Shown: positions 53,352 through 64,000 of the stretch, one piece after another | Position numbering within the stretch: position 1 is the stretch's first letter | Layout: each line of letters starts with the position of its first letter | DNA from: Marvania coccoides | Taxonomy: Eukaryota > Chlorophyta > Trebouxiophyceae > Chlorellales > Chlorellaceae | Reading direction: 5' to 3' | NCBI GenBank assembly: GCA_963854735.1 | Contig: OY978102.1 | Span: 496,001 to 560,000, forward strand | DNA: 64,000 bases | Notes under the pieces: generated by a model | Database searches by the model: none | Seen by the model: the letters and a program-made list of their open reading frames with translations, nothing else | Told to the model about the DNA's origin: nothing | Made by a program: the position numbers and the translations under genes

Positions 53352-56095
53352 TTAAACGTTCTCGGCAACAATTCCTTTCTCAGCCAGCCCTTGCCAAATG
53401 AGCTTCACCAGGTCAGGGATCATGTCCTCGGGGGGCTTTGTCCCCGCAAACACGGTGGTCCCTGCCACCAGCGCGTTCGCCCCCGCTGCTGCAACGCTCT
53501 CTGCGTTCTCCAAAGTTATTCCGCCGTCAACTTCAATGTTCACCCAAGGGAAGGCGGCGCGCAGGGCCTTCACCTTGGGAAGCACGCTGGGCATGAATTT
53601 TTGTCCCCCAAATCCAGGCCGCACACTCAGCAGCAGCACGGTGCTGACAGCTCCGGCAGCCAACAACGGAAACACAGCGTCAGCCGGCGTATCGGGCGTC
53701 AGAGCAATGCCAGCCATCATGCCAGCCGCTCGCACCTCTGCGGCGATCTCCGCTGCCTTGGCGCAGCTGTAATCGACACCAGCGGCCTCTATGTGGAAAG
53801 TAAACTGGCTGGCACCCGCTGCCGCCATGTCCTTGACGTAATTTTGCGGGTTGAGCACGCAGAGATGGCAGTCCAAGAAGGCATCAGTGTGCTTGCGTAG
53901 CGATTTGACCACAGGGGGGCCAATTGTCAGGTTACTAACAAAGTTTCCATCGAAAACATCCACGTGGATCCACTCTGCACCAGCTGCCGCCACGCGAATG
54001 ACATCGCGTGCCAAGAAGGCAAAGTCTGCGGACAGAATGGAAGGCGAAACGATGGCGCGGAGAGGGCGGGAGAGTGGCGGCGGCGCTGCCCCCAGCAGCG
54101 TCTCTGCAGCTACCTCTGGGTGAGCCACTAGCGCCGCAGCAAGGGCAGAAGACGCGGAAGCATTGCCCACTACTTCTGCAGGCACGGCCCCATCAGCGGG
54201 CTTGATGAGGGGAGCTTCGCCTTTTGCTTCTCCGCTGCCGCGGTAATGAGAGCACTGCTTCAATGCAGGGTAGAGCTGCTTGTAAGCTGCATAGTACTGC
54301 TTATACTGCTTATGACGCTCCATATTGGGGCTCACCACGCGCTGCACGTGCACCATGGCCTTCACAGCAGCTCCCATGTTTTCAAACAGCCCTGCTGCAA
54401 CCGCGGCCAGCACAGCGCACCCCAGTGCCGGGGCGTCGCTGACCTTGGTGAGCACAAACGGCAGGCCCGACACGTCGGCATGGCACTGCAGCCACAGGGA
54501 AGAGGCTGTGGGCCCGCCCGCAACCACGATTTGCTTCGGGGAGTAGCCATTGGCTCGCATCGCCTCCAGCACCATCTCCGTGCCGTAGCACACCGCTTCT
54601 ACCAGGGATCGGAACACGTGGCCCCGCCCGTGCTTCAGCGTGAGCCCGGTGACTGCCCCCCGCGAGAGAGGGTCGGTGTGAGGGGTGCGGTTGCCCTGCA
54701 AGAAGGCAAAAACATTGAAAATGAGCATCTCGAAGAAAAACAAGAGAAATTTTTATGATGGCGAAAAAAAAAAAAGGGTGCAAGGGCTCCATGCAGGGCG
54801 ATCGCCTCCGCCAAAAGTTCTCCTCACCTGGAAGTGGTCCAGGCTGACGACGCCCTCGCACCCAGGGGGCACAGCCTCAGCTTCCGCGTTGAGCTCCTCA
54901 TAGGACGGCGAACCCAGCAGGCGACGATACCTAAACACAGCATACAAAAATAGCGGCTTAGGAAAAGTTGAATTGTTATCATTAATTAAAAGCAGTTTAA
55001 TTATAAATATACAACAAAACAGAACGAATTCAATCTCTTTCTCACCACGCCACCACGCTGCCGGTGGAGGTCTGCCCCCCTTCAACCACATTCACGCCCG
55101 GCAGCACAGCGTCCCTGTAAGTGCCCCACACTCCAGCACCGTGGAAGGTGGAGTCGGTGCAACCCAGGTGGAGGTGACTGGAGCCGGTGAGCAGCGCCAT
55201 CTGACCCGGTTCCACGACCCCCAGGCCCACCATTCCAATGAATGCATCGGCACCGCCTTGCGCCACCGGAAGGCCCTCTGGAAGGCCCAAATGTGCGGCG
55301 GCTACCGCGGTGAGCCCCCCCACGGTGGCTCCCAGAGGCAGCACCTCCTTGGGCCACTTGGAAAGCAGCGCATCCAGGCCCAGCGTGCGCAGCATGCTCT
55401 CGGGCCACCCCCGCTGGGTGTTGTAGTGCCACCGAATGGACACGTTGTTCACAGAGGCGCACATGCGGCCAGTCAGGTGGTAGTTGATGAAGTCCTGGTA
55501 CTCGCACACGTAATGCGCTGCCTCAAATGTGGCGGGCTCGTTTTCTTTGAGCCACAGCGCTTTGGGCACCATCCACTCTGCAGAAACGGGCCCTTCGCCA
55601 CCGCCGTTGACGCAGAGCGCGGCGTCCCCGCATGCAGCGACCCGTGCGGCCTGCGGAGCCGAGCGCATGTCCATCCAGAGCAGGGCAGGGCGCAGGGGCT
55701 GGCCGGTGGCATCCAAAGCAACAACCGAGCAGCAGGTGGTGTCCACGCAGAGTCCAGCGATGTCGGCGGGGGAAATTTCTGCCTTGTCCACCGCATCTTT
55801 CACGGCGGTGCCCAGAGACTGCGTTGGAGGAGTTGTAACAAATTGAAGGTTGTTCAGTACCGCTTCACGAGGCGGCGATGCGGGCTAGGCGAAATAAAAC
55901 GCATGGGAAAAAATGTGGGTTGTTACTATTGCGTACCTGCCACCAGTCTGTGGGGTTTTGCTCGGCCCAGGATGGCTGAGGGAAGGAAGTTGGGTACGCT
56001 GCAGATGCCATTGCAACTGGCTGGCCCATAAGGTCAAAGACCCCAGCCCGCAGGCTCTCCGTGCCACCATCCACGCCGATTACGTACTTTACCAT
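53352..56095 (-). CDS. F/GGY carbohydrate kinase fused to ribulose-phosphate 3-epimerase
   Basis: Exons 56095-55937, 55818-55046, 54930-54828 and 54695-53352 give 792 residues. Residues 1-~500 are an FGGY kinase: YVIGVDGGTESLRAGVFD (ATP-binding start), LCVDTTCCSVVALD, LLWMDMRSAPQA, VAQGGADAFIGMVGLG and QIVVAGGPTASSLW; closest in feel to D-ribulokinase/ribulokinase-type enzymes. Residues ~558-792 are a complete epimerase: SPSILSADFAFL, WIHVDVFDGNFVSNLTIG, DCHLCVLNP, VLLLSVRPGFGGQ and VNIEVDGGI, with the metal His/Asp set present. Both ends meet inside one exon with no stop. A kinase making ribulose-5-phosphate and an epimerase turning it into xylulose-5-phosphate would be consecutive steps. 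Sugar specificity is inferred; no transit peptide is seen. Confidence 0.92.
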
Positions 56096-56272
56096 TTTTG
56101 TGTTTTTTTATTGACACGCGGATGTCGAGTTTTGGGGCTGAAAAAAACCACAGGCAAATAATTCGGCTCATTTGTCGCCAGATTGCTATTTTGATTTCAC
56201 ATCGGAGACCTTCACACCACAATCGAAAGCAATCAGGCTGCTGCAGGCTCCCCTGAGAAGTTTTTGGGTGAG

Positions 56273-57232
56273 ATGATTTCGGCAACTTCTTTCACAGCTC
56301 GGACTGCCCTCCATTCTCGCCCGAGCACCGCCTTTGGGGGCGCAGTGGCTCAGAAGCGCACTCTGCGGTGTCGGGTGGCCTGCAGCGAGCGATCGGCAGA
56401 GAAGGAGCAGGCACCGCCATCAGCTGAAAAAACAGGCCGCCGCACAGTCCTTGCCGCCACCGCTGGCGCGCTGGCTCTGGGATATGGCACCGCAATCGCT
56501 CAGGCTGCCGACAGTGAGCCGCAGGTGACCCAGAAGATCTACTTCGACATGGCCGTTGGAGGAGAGCCGGCCGGACGCATTGTATTTGGCTTGTTTGGCA
56601 ATGAGGTCCCCAAGACAGCGGCAAATTTTGCGGCGTTGTCCACCGGCGAGAAGGGCTTTGGGTGTGAGTGGATATGGCAGGATTGCTGCTGCAAATGCCT
56701 GCTTGGGGGGCGCCCTGTTTGGTAATGATACTAATGCCAAACTTCATTTCTTAGATGCATTTATTTCTTAAATGCAGTCAAGAAATGCTCTTTCCACCGC
56801 ATCATCAAGGGCTTTGTACTCCAAGGTGGAGACTTTGATAGGGGCAACGGCACCGGTGGCAAGTCCATTTATGGCCGCTCTTTCCCCGATGAGTCGTTTG
56901 CCATCCCGCACTTCCCCGGCGCCCTTTCAATGGCGAATGCGGGGAGGAACACAAATGGCAGCCAGTTTTTCATCACTCTGGGGGAGACCCCCTGGCTGAA
57001 CGGTAAGAATAGGCGTCGTCTATCTTTTCAACAGTGACATGTTTTGGGGGTCAAAACGCAGAAATTTGTTGCGATTAAATTAAATTAATTGTTGTTTGTA
57101 GGAAAGCACGTTGTGTTTGGCAAAGTGCTGGAGGGGCAGGACGTCGTGACCAAGCTGGAAAACATCCCGACGGATGGGCGCAGCGGCCGTCCTTTGCGAC
57201 CCGTGATCATCTCCGACTGCGGGACGCTCTAA
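56273..57232 (+). CDS. Cyclophilin-type peptidyl-prolyl isomerase, thylakoid lumen
   Basis: Exons 56273-56663, 56778-57002 and 57102-57232 give 248 residues. The leader is bipartite: a Ser/Arg/Ala transit part, then a twin-arginine signal ([20 protein letters not shown]) ending in AQAA, the Tat route into the lumen. The catalytic fold shows [63 protein letters not shown] and the final ISDCGTL; the active Arg (FHRI), Gln and Phe (QFF) are present. It catalyses proline isomerisation, in the lumen probably during photosystem assembly. The first donor splits the codon in FGF, chosen because the alternative GG|GTGTGA shifts frame. Confidence 0.94.
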
Positions 57233-57676
57233 GACGAATTCTTGAGATTTTGTGCCCACCTCACAATGTGGCGAATTTTTTTAGTTGGCGGGCTAGAAAG
57301 GTGTGCTCCGCCGACGAATGCATGCCACGGGCAACCATCAGGACCCTACCGTGGTGTCATGGGTGTCTGTTATGGGTTATGATTTTGACACCGCAGATCC
57401 GTTGTCGGTGAAAAATGAAAATGGAAAATTTCTCTCTGTAAAGATTCGAAATGAATCGGGTCAGCGCCACACGTGTGCACAGTCAGAATTGCTTCTCTCT
57501 ACCACAAAAAAAAAAAGTCAAGTTAAAATCTTCGAACGCCAGCTCTTCTAGTTTTTCTCTCGTTTCACTGTTTCGGGGGTCCACAGAACACATAAATAGC
57601 CCGAAAATTTGGGACAGAATCATCGAAGAAAATAAAAAAGGACAGACTAAGGCCACAACGCGGAGACGGCTTCGGA
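57233..57676. other. Intergenic
   Basis: About 440 bases between the cyclophilin and the zinc-finger protein. AT-rich with an A-run at 57505; no gene recognised. Confidence 0.5.
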
Positions 57677-58331
57677 ATGAACACAAAAACGACAAAAACA
57701 AACTCGACAGCCAAGGCCACCGCGGCGCACTCAACGCTGGCTTCCCGCCCGGCGAGGATTTATCATGCGCTCCCCCTGCCCGCACAGAAGAAAACCTCAA
57801 ACCGTTCTCTCGTGGCTCACGGCTTTGGGTCGTCGTACGCTTCGGACAGCGTTACGTTGGTCACGCAGCTCGCGTCCACCGCGGCGTGGGCCGCAGCGGC
57901 GTATATGGGGTTTCAGCTGGTGCTGCAAAAGGTGAGACACACAGTGTCCCTGGGCAGACCGTTTCCATTGGTATTCTTCCTCCCAGAAGGCCACCTTCCC
58001 CGAGAGCTTTCGTGGTGTTCCCTTCCTTTACAGCTTGCGCGAACCTGCCCTGCTGAAACGCATTTGAGCTGACCGCCCTTCTCTACTTTTTGCCCCCGTG
58101 CAGGCTGCGGCAGCAGACCGTTCTGGGCAGAAGGAGTGCGAGCGGTGCCAGGGAACAGGCTACGTGGATTGCTTCTGTTCCCGGTGGAGCGACGCAGGGC
58201 GGGACCAGTCAGGCTGCGGCAGCTGCGGGGGGACTAAAAAAATGCGGTGCAACGCCTGCGGCGGCGGTGGGACTGCGGTGCCGATAGAAGCAAGGATCTA
58301 CATTCAACCAGAAAAGGACTATTATAAGTAA
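57677..58331 (+). CDS. DnaJ-type Cys-rich zinc-finger protein, probably plastid
   Basis: Exons 57677-57931 and 58104-58331 give 160 residues. A Thr/Ser/Ala/Lys-rich leader suggests plastid targeting. A hydrophobic stretch (LASTAAWAAAAYMGFQLVL) may be a membrane helix. The C-terminal half has a DnaJ-like pattern: ECERCQGTGYVDCFC, SGCGSCGGTKKMRC and CNACGGGG. Small plastid proteins of this class (BSD2, LQY1, PSA2 types) act in Rubisco or photosystem assembly as thiol-disulfide or chaperone factors. Which one this matches is not decided. Confidence 0.82.
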
Positions 58332-58762
58332 ACATCACTCTTCCGGCTCTCGTGTACATCTATCTATCTATTAAATTTGTATCATTACTCTCGACCCCAT
58401 TCAAATGCTTTTTTTTTTTACATAATTTTCGTTGTTCCACCATTGCTTTCTCATATGCTTCATGTTCTCTCTGATTCGATTGCAGCTTCTAGTGCATGTA
58501 TTCTTTGCAGTCGTATTTTCTGATATTATCTTTAGTAGTGCACAGCTTTTTTCTTTCTTCTTCATAGAGCCGACAGAACAAAAACTTCGTTTGGCACATA
58601 CAAACCAAACAAATCCCTGATGAACGATGTGTAACAAGCAAAAACACTTCAACAAAAAGGTGGGGAAAAAAGAATGAGGAGAGAAATTTGAGATATAGTA
58701 CACGCCAACAGCTTTCTGCCAACATAAAAAGAAAGGGAGAAGGTCAAAAGCCTCGTCATACA
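58332..58762. other. Intergenic, convergent
   Basis: About 430 AT-rich bases, with poly-T near 58410. Nothing recognised. Confidence 0.5.
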
Positions 58763-59810
58763 TCACCATCCCTGATCAATTGACCCGCTTGTGGTGGCGG
58801 GAAGAAGCTCTTTAATCATTGTCAGCTCCTCGCCGCCTGCCTCACCGCCAGCGCTCCACTCCGAAAACTCCGCAGAAAACGGCAGGGGGCAGGGCATCTG
58901 GCCCCCCACCATCCTGGGCGCCAGGATGTAGTTGAGGCCGTAGAGCAGCGGGTTTGTGATGGGCGGGTCTCTCAGCTGCACCTGCGAGATCGAGTGCTCG
59001 TAGATCATGCCATCGCTGTCCAGCTTGTAGGTGGAGATACCATCGATGCCGCCCTCCGCCTCCCACCACACCCGCGGCACCCCGTGGATGCGCCACCGCA
59101 TCTTGATCTGGTTGTCCTCCGGCTGCCAGATGCGCAGCACGTCGACGTACAGCCGGGAGAAGAAGAGGCGGCCGTGGAAGCGCAGCGACCAGAAGATCAG
59201 CTGGTAGTTCTTGATGCCCTTGAACAAGAGCACAGGGTCGCGAAACACAATGTCCTCGCGGTAAATGCCGTCTGCCGTCAAAACAACACAGGGAGGGGGT
59301 AAGAGGGATGGAATATTGCAAGAAAGAAACGGTAATATGCTAGCTTTACTCACAATTGAGGTCTTTGGCGAACAGCTGCGGGATGTCGTCTCTGAGGGTG
59401 CGAATGGCGTCGCCGACGTTGGCGTAGTAGTCTGGATGCTTCTGCTTGCCGGGGGGCGTCGGGGGCTCGTTCAACTGCACCCGGAAGCTGCTGATGCCCC
59501 CAGAAACACGCATGGCCGGGGGTGCGGCGAGCAGAGGGTCAGCCTGGTGATTAAAGGGGCGCTGCTGCCACACCGGCGTTTGGGCCTGCCCGGCAGCGCT
59601 AGTTCCCGGCAACCAGAGCGGCGCAGGGGCCGGAGAAAAACTGGGCTGGGCGGGAACGTCTTCTGTCGGCCGCAGGCGTGGCGCAAAGTGAGGTTTTTGG
59701 CGCAATGCGCTGGAAGATGAAGGAGATGGGCCACTCGTGCTCGCGCACACCAGCCCAGGCGCTGGAGAGCGGACGTTTCGTGTCAACATTTGTCCTTGTA
59801 AAAGCTTCAT
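58763..59810 (-). CDS. DUF2358 protein, probably plastid
   Basis: Exons 59810-59354 and 59271-58763 give 321 residues. After a ~100-residue Ser/Pro/Ala-rich leader, the conserved part reads RTLRDDIPQLFAKDLNYGIY, REDIVFRDPVLLFKGIKNYQ, IFWSLRFHGRLFFSRL, MRWRIHGVPRVWWEAEGG and YKLDSDGMIYEHSI, all DUF2358 signatures. The family is found in cyanobacteria and plastid-bearing organisms; its NTF2-like fold suggests ligand binding, but the function is unknown. ATG 59810 is the first in frame; upstream reading would need a TTG start. Confidence 0.85.
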
Positions 59811-60073
59811 TCGTTTGAAGCACGCGCTTCGCAGCGCGGACAAGGCTCCTTGAAGGGCAACAGAGCCACTCGTCCTGAAACCACTCCTCGCGAAAAAATG
59901 CGCCGGGAGGGAGATAGCAACCAAAATGTTGTGGTAAAATGTACACAGATTAAATAAAAATGAAATGTTCCTTGGCAGGCAGTGGGCTCTTGGTGTGGTG
60001 TGAACACACTTCTGGTCTGCACACAGCTAGTAGCTCCACCTGTCTAGTCATCCGAGATGTCTTTTACATGACG

Positions 60074-60252
60074 CTATTCGTTCCTCTGTCTTTTGGACAG
60101 CGGGGAGTCGCCGCCCTCGTCTTTTTGCTCCATCTCTTCCCTGAGCTCCACAGCGACCACCTCCACTGCCCGCTTTCGCCGCTCCTCCTCACCTCCCAAA
60201 GCCACCACCCCTCCCATGGGCTGCCAACTCGAGGTGGTAGTGCCACCCGCCT

Positions 60253-60300
<48 letters not shown>

Positions 60301-62577
60301 GGGGATGCGCCTTCCCACCAGCCGCTGCCTGCCTGCTGCCGCTGTTCAAGTAGGTGTCTAGCACCAACAGGCGCGCGATTTGGGCTTCTTTCCCACCTTT
60401 GCGACTGAGGCCAGAGTGCTTGCACCGAGTTTCGAGCTCTGCGTCCGACATCGCCGCAAGGGCAGCCAGCGAAGAGTCCACGACGCTGTCGTCAGCGGAA
60501 GCGGCGGCAGCCCGAGTGCCTGCTGGTCCAGTGCCCCCGCGGAGGAACGTGGCCTGCAGCCCGTTGAGGAAATCGTCGCTGAAGATGTACCATCCCCGCC
60601 ACACTCGGAGCACCTTCAAAACGTGCTTTCGCAGCAGCTCCTGCGCCATGCGACCATCGGCGCCACGGTAGGCCTCCTGCAGGCTCTCAAACACGTCGGG
60701 CAGCGCTTCTTGCAGCCTCGCCCTGTACCGGGAAGCGTTGCGCACAGAGGCCGAAGTGTTGTGAAGTACATCGGAAAGAAGGAAAAGGCGCGCCACTTTG
60801 ACGGGCACGGGGGTCTCTGGCAGGGTGAGCGAGTCCACCAGCACCTCTGCCACGTCGGCAGCGCAGTCAGCGTGGTCCAGCACAAACATCATTGCCCCAC
60901 AAACGACGCTGCGCTCCACCGTCAGCGATCGCAGCAGCTGCGTCAGCCGCTCCCGCGCCGCCTCCGACAGTGTGGCGTCTTCCCGCCGCTCCGCAGTCTT
61001 TTTTGCCACCGCCATTAACGTCATGGGAGGCGGGACCCACAGGCTGCTGTTTTCCACCATCAAGAAAGGATCCACTCTCCAGCTGCGCAGGCTGTCGCCA
61101 CTGGCCAGACTAAAGAGCCGCCACCGGTAGTAGGCGTGCTCCGAGCACCGCACGTCGAAAAGAAAGGCGAATTCTGGGTTGCTGGCCTCTCGCGCCATCA
61201 CCGCCTGCTCAAACTCACAGCCATCACGAATGACAAAGAACGCGGTGGCGTCGATGATGAACCGCATGTGAGGGTCTTCAGGAATGACCACCTCAACGTC
61301 TGCGCCCCGCCCCACCACGGTTTCTTTAGGAGGAGGACCGTCGTGAGCATACTGCCTTGTGGACTCCGGTGCTGCCAGCGCAGCGCTGTCAGGACCCCCA
61401 GCTGCCAGCCCACCTGCAGGAGGCCACACAGGGACCGCAGGCAGCGGCACGGTCTTGCCCCACCCGATGGCGAGCTCGAGGTCTTTGAGGACTATGCCGT
61501 CCAGCGCAGCTTTGGCCCTCTCTGCATCATCGCGTCGCATAAAGGCCACAAACCCGGTGTTGCGCCCGCGCCGCCGCTGCTCGTCGTCTCGCGGCCACAT
61601 GATTTTCACGCTGCCGATGGGGCCAAACCGCCCAAACTCTCGCAGCAGGGCGCTTTCATCAACGTCAGGGGCGAGGTTGCCCACGAAAAGGTTAGTAGAT
61701 CCGTGGGCGTTGGGGTCTGCCTGGGCAGCCGCTGCTGCCTTTTCGGCTTCCGCTGCTGTGGCCGGGCCGGGCTCCGAGCCTTGCTGCTCCCGCCGCTGCT
61801 TTTCTTCTTCTCGCTCTGCTTGCTCCCTGGAGTGGTGGTGGTGGTGGGGGGTGGGGGGTGGGGGGGGTGGGGGGTGGGTGGACACGTTAGATTCATACAA
61901 TTTGAGATTGGATAGAAAAACACTCCACCCACTTTTTCATGTTTTGCAGCAGCATGTCGATCCTCCGTGGTTTGCCCCTGTTAGAGGGGCCGATCTTGAA
62001 GACCGACTAATGTAAAATAAAGAGAAGAAGACGGGGTTCGTTTAGCCTACTGGCACACCTCTTCATAATGTTTTTAGTAGTTTACACAAGTACCGACCTC
62101 TTCTACTGCTGCTGCATCTGTCGTTGTTTCCTGGGCTGCAGCCTCCGTGCTGGGCGGTGGGGCGAAAGGAGGCACGTAGTGGCGCTTGGCGCCAGATGTG
62201 GGCTTGGGAGGCGCAGCGGAGCTCGGTTGCCCGGGCTGAATGACGCCGCCCCGCACAAAGGCCTTTGCTTCATCACCCTCACCCCCAAAGTCCTTCACAA
62301 ACTCCTCATATACTTTGGCGGCCTCCTCATCTTCCTTCTGCGGCACATTACGGCAAACAGTAGGTGAAACCATCCATTTTTCTCCAGCTCCAAAGTGCAA
62401 GTGCTCGTACCTTCCGCCTCTCCTCCTCGAGCTTCTTCTGCTTCTGTACCGCGTCAAAAGCGTTTGCAGGGCGCACATGTCAATCACAAGTCAACAGAAA
62501 CACAACGGCGAGAACAGAAACTAGTGATTAACCTGAAAGGGAGTTTTTTTGGCCTTGAGTTGAAAGCTGAAAGACAT
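60074..62577 (-). CDS. U2 snRNP-associated SURP protein (U2SURP/SR140)
   Basis: Exons 62577-62533, 62443-62411, 62337-62098, 62006-61933 and 61826-60074 give 714 residues. In order: EDEEAAKVYEEFVKDFGG and AFVRGGVIQPG, GKPRRIDMLLQNMK, an RRM (NLFVGNLAPDVDESALLREF, KIMWPRDDEQRR, GFVAFMRRDDAERAKAALDG), a SURP module (FEQAVMAREASNPEFAFLFD, HAYYRWRLFSL), then a CID-type helical domain (VERSVVCGAMMFVLDHADCA, VARLFLLSDVLHNTSA). A poly-Ala run encoded by a CAG/GCA repeat lies at 60254-60299 near the C-terminus. The human protein joins U2 snRNP in splicing. A 33-base exon is included because it restores the KQKKLEEERRK junction. Confidence 0.95.
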
Positions 62578-63004
62578 TATGAGGGTCGTTGTCCCAGCAA
62601 GCAAGCGACGCTTCTCGGAAAACTATTATAAGTGCATAATTTTTGTAATCGATGGAGAGTTCGCGACAATGGGATAAAACAACATTGATTTATTTAAAAA
62701 TATATATATTCGAACGAGCCAAAGGCCGTGGTGCGCGCGTTTCTCAGCGCAGAAACAACCACTTAAATTTATCGATATTTATTTATTGCTTCAGACGCCC
62801 TGTCATTTAGCAGCAAAAATTTTCTTCACACATTTTTATTGAAAACCTTGATGCCGCGCTGCCTCTTTTTTAAAAAAGCTCGAACAAAACTATGACTAAT
62901 CATCCATCTCATTACCCACCACCCATTGCTTTTGTGTAAAGAGAGAGTGTACAAAATCACATTGAAGTGACTCCTCTCTCCCCCTTCAAATTCACCTGAA
63001 GATT
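62578..63004. other. Divergent promoter region, U2SURP/COX17
   Basis: About 425 bases, AT-rich with AT repeats at 62700; no gene recognised. Confidence 0.5.
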
Positions 63005-63307
63005 ATGGGAATTTTCTCTTGGTTCTCTAAGAAGGAAGAGGCTCCCAAAAAGCCTACGAAGAAGATCTGCTGCGCTTGCCCTGAGACGAAGGTTTGTGTG
63101 ATGAAATGAAAATGACAATTTGTGTGCTTTTTGGACCCCTGTTGGTCATCTCAGCTCAACGCATGTGAATTTGGGGTGCAGAAAACGCGGGACGAGTGTG
63201 TCACCCTTCACGGCCCAGACTCTGAAGAGTGCAAGGAAATAATCGAGGCCCACAAGCGCTGCCTGCGTGCTGAAGGCTTCGACGTGAGTTATATTTCAAC
63301 CTTTTGA
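63005..63307 (+). CDS. COX17: Cytochrome c oxidase copper chaperone COX17
   Basis: Exons 63005-63091 and 63182-63307 give 70 residues. Conserved KKICCACPETK|KTRDECVTLHG and ECKEIIEAHKRCLRAEGFD carry the Cys-Cys copper site and the twin CX9C pattern of COX17, which takes copper to SCO1 and COX11 in the intermembrane space. The acceptor at 63181 was chosen because an earlier CAG would insert nine residues. After GFD the frame reads VSYISTF then stop at 63307; the GTGAGT there could also be a donor to a short last exon. Confidence 0.92.
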
Positions 63308-63476
63308 AATTTTGCAGTCCATCCTGCTGCATATCATGCCATCTAATTGCGGGTTGAGTACTTTTTTTCACTCGCTCCGCCCCTCCGCCTGGTCGAACAA
63401 GGGGTTCTCACGACCTCTCCCCACGATTTCCTCAGGTCTAGAACTCTCGTCCGAGTCCCCCGAAAACCCAGCGGCC

Positions 63477-64000
63477 ATGAGCACTCGGAGCCTCACGAAA
63501 ACGCAGCGCGACCGCCTCTCGCAGTTCACAGCCATCACCGGCGCCTCGTCAAAGGTGGCGGTGGAGTGCCTGTCCCTTTCAAACTGGGGGGTGGAGCCTG
63601 CCATAGAGTACTACTACAGCTCGGGTATCGCAGCGTCAATGGGGCCCACCATTGACCGCGCGGCCCTTGCGCAGCTGTTCCTCCGCTACAAGGACCCAGA
63701 CAGCGACCCACCCGCTGTGCTGGCGGAGGGCATCATGAAGCTGTGCGAAGACCTCGGCATTGAGCCAGAAGACATTGCCATCCTGGTGCTCAGCTGGCAC
63801 ATGAACGCACAGGTACAATCATATATATTTATTTTATGTTGAAAATTTGCTGGTAACGTGGGTTATCATGATGGAGATAGAATTCGTGCCTATTAATGCT
63901 ATGGAATATTCATATCCGAGTTTCATGATAAATTTTGCTCGCAGTCCATGGGCGAGTACACTCAGTCAGAGTTTGAGTCGGGGATGGAGCAGCTGGGTGT
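63477..64000 (+). CDS. DCN1: DCN1-like cullin-neddylation factor, partial
   Basis: Exons 63477-63812 and 63945 onward are cut by the window edge. The N-terminal UBA-like part (LTKTQRDRLSQFTAITGASS, VAVECLSLSNWGVEPAIEYY) is followed by the start of the PONY domain (IDRAALAQLFLRYKDPDSDP, GIMKLCEDLGIEPEDIAILV, GEYTQSEFESGMEQLG). DCN1 proteins bind cullins and promote NEDD8 attachment by UBC12. Confidence 0.93.

Noticed and set aside
60093..60353. Plus-strand ORF rich in Ser/Ala over the CAG repeat
   Set aside because: Shadow of the U2SURP C-terminus; the repeat codes for poly-Ala on the minus strand.
63152..63181. COX17 with a nine-residue insertion LNACEFGVQ
   Set aside because: The acceptor at 63181 joins PETK directly to KTRDECV, as in all COX17 proteins.

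Overview
The window is nuclear DNA of a photosynthetic eukaryote, most likely a green alga (Chlorophyta). The class cannot be fixed from sequence alone. Genes are broken by short, AT-richer introns inside GC-rich exons. Many products carry plastid transit-like N-termini: plastid pyruvate dehydrogenase E1 beta, CURT1, a Tat-type thylakoid-lumen cyclophilin, an S1-domain protein, a CRM protein, a DUF2358 protein and a pseudouridine synthase. UVR8 and a fused CofG/CofH FO synthase also fit a green alga. No bacterial operon, rRNA, CRISPR array or canonical tRNA gene was seen. About 31 intact genes were modelled by splicing by eye. For nearly all complete models the exon lengths sum to a multiple of three.

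Layout. 1-3426 (-): HAD phosphatase-like domain joined in one frame to a TRF4-type nucleotidyltransferase, running off the left edge. 3695-5585 (+): eIF2A. 5846-6790 (-): HpaI-type aldolase. 7121-9536 (+): unrecognised gene whose third intron holds SINE-like repeats. 9958-10570 (-): decayed Brr2/ASCC3-like helicase fragment. 10591-11311 (-): CRM protein. 11544-14698 (+): ankyrin-RBR ubiquitin ligase. 14900-18353 (-): kinesin. 18883-21620 (+): fructose-2,6-bisphosphate bifunctional enzyme. 21869-23109 (-): S1-domain protein. 23516-25011 (+): PDH E1 beta. 25657-26485 (-): CURT1. 26798-27953 (+): pseudouridine synthase. 28229-29408 (-): PPC decarboxylase and CMC2. 29863-30220: ankyrin remnant and a dispersed repeat. 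30378-33507 (-): FO synthase. 34035-35997 (+): BBE-like oxidase. 36329-38343 (-): UVR8. 38935-40264 (-): small gene and RPB5. 40621-43769 (+): SYF1. 44085-47643 (-): mannanase-EGF-PAN protein with a SINE inside. 48040-50121 (+): eIF2 gamma. 50426-51616 (-): unknown coiled-coil protein. 51915-53106 (+): secreted SOUL protein. 53352-56095 (-): FGGY kinase fused to ribulose-phosphate 3-epimerase. 56273-57232 (+): lumenal cyclophilin. 57677-58331 (+): plastid zinc-finger protein. 58763-59810 (-): DUF2358 protein. 60074-62577 (-): U2SURP. 63005-63307 (+): COX17. 63477-64000 (+): DCN1-like, cut by the right edge.

The genes form no single pathway, but themes recur: translation and splicing (eIF2A, eIF2 gamma, SYF1, U2SURP), plastid biogenesis, copper delivery to cytochrome oxidase (CMC2, COX17), pentose and sugar phosphate control, and UV-B response (UVR8, plus FO as a possible photolyase antenna). 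The most notable observations are two gene fusions, an unusually high share of GC-AG introns (10 well supported of about 80 modelled), a tRNA-derived SINE family with one copy inside the mannanase gene, and a structured dispersed repeat in three places.
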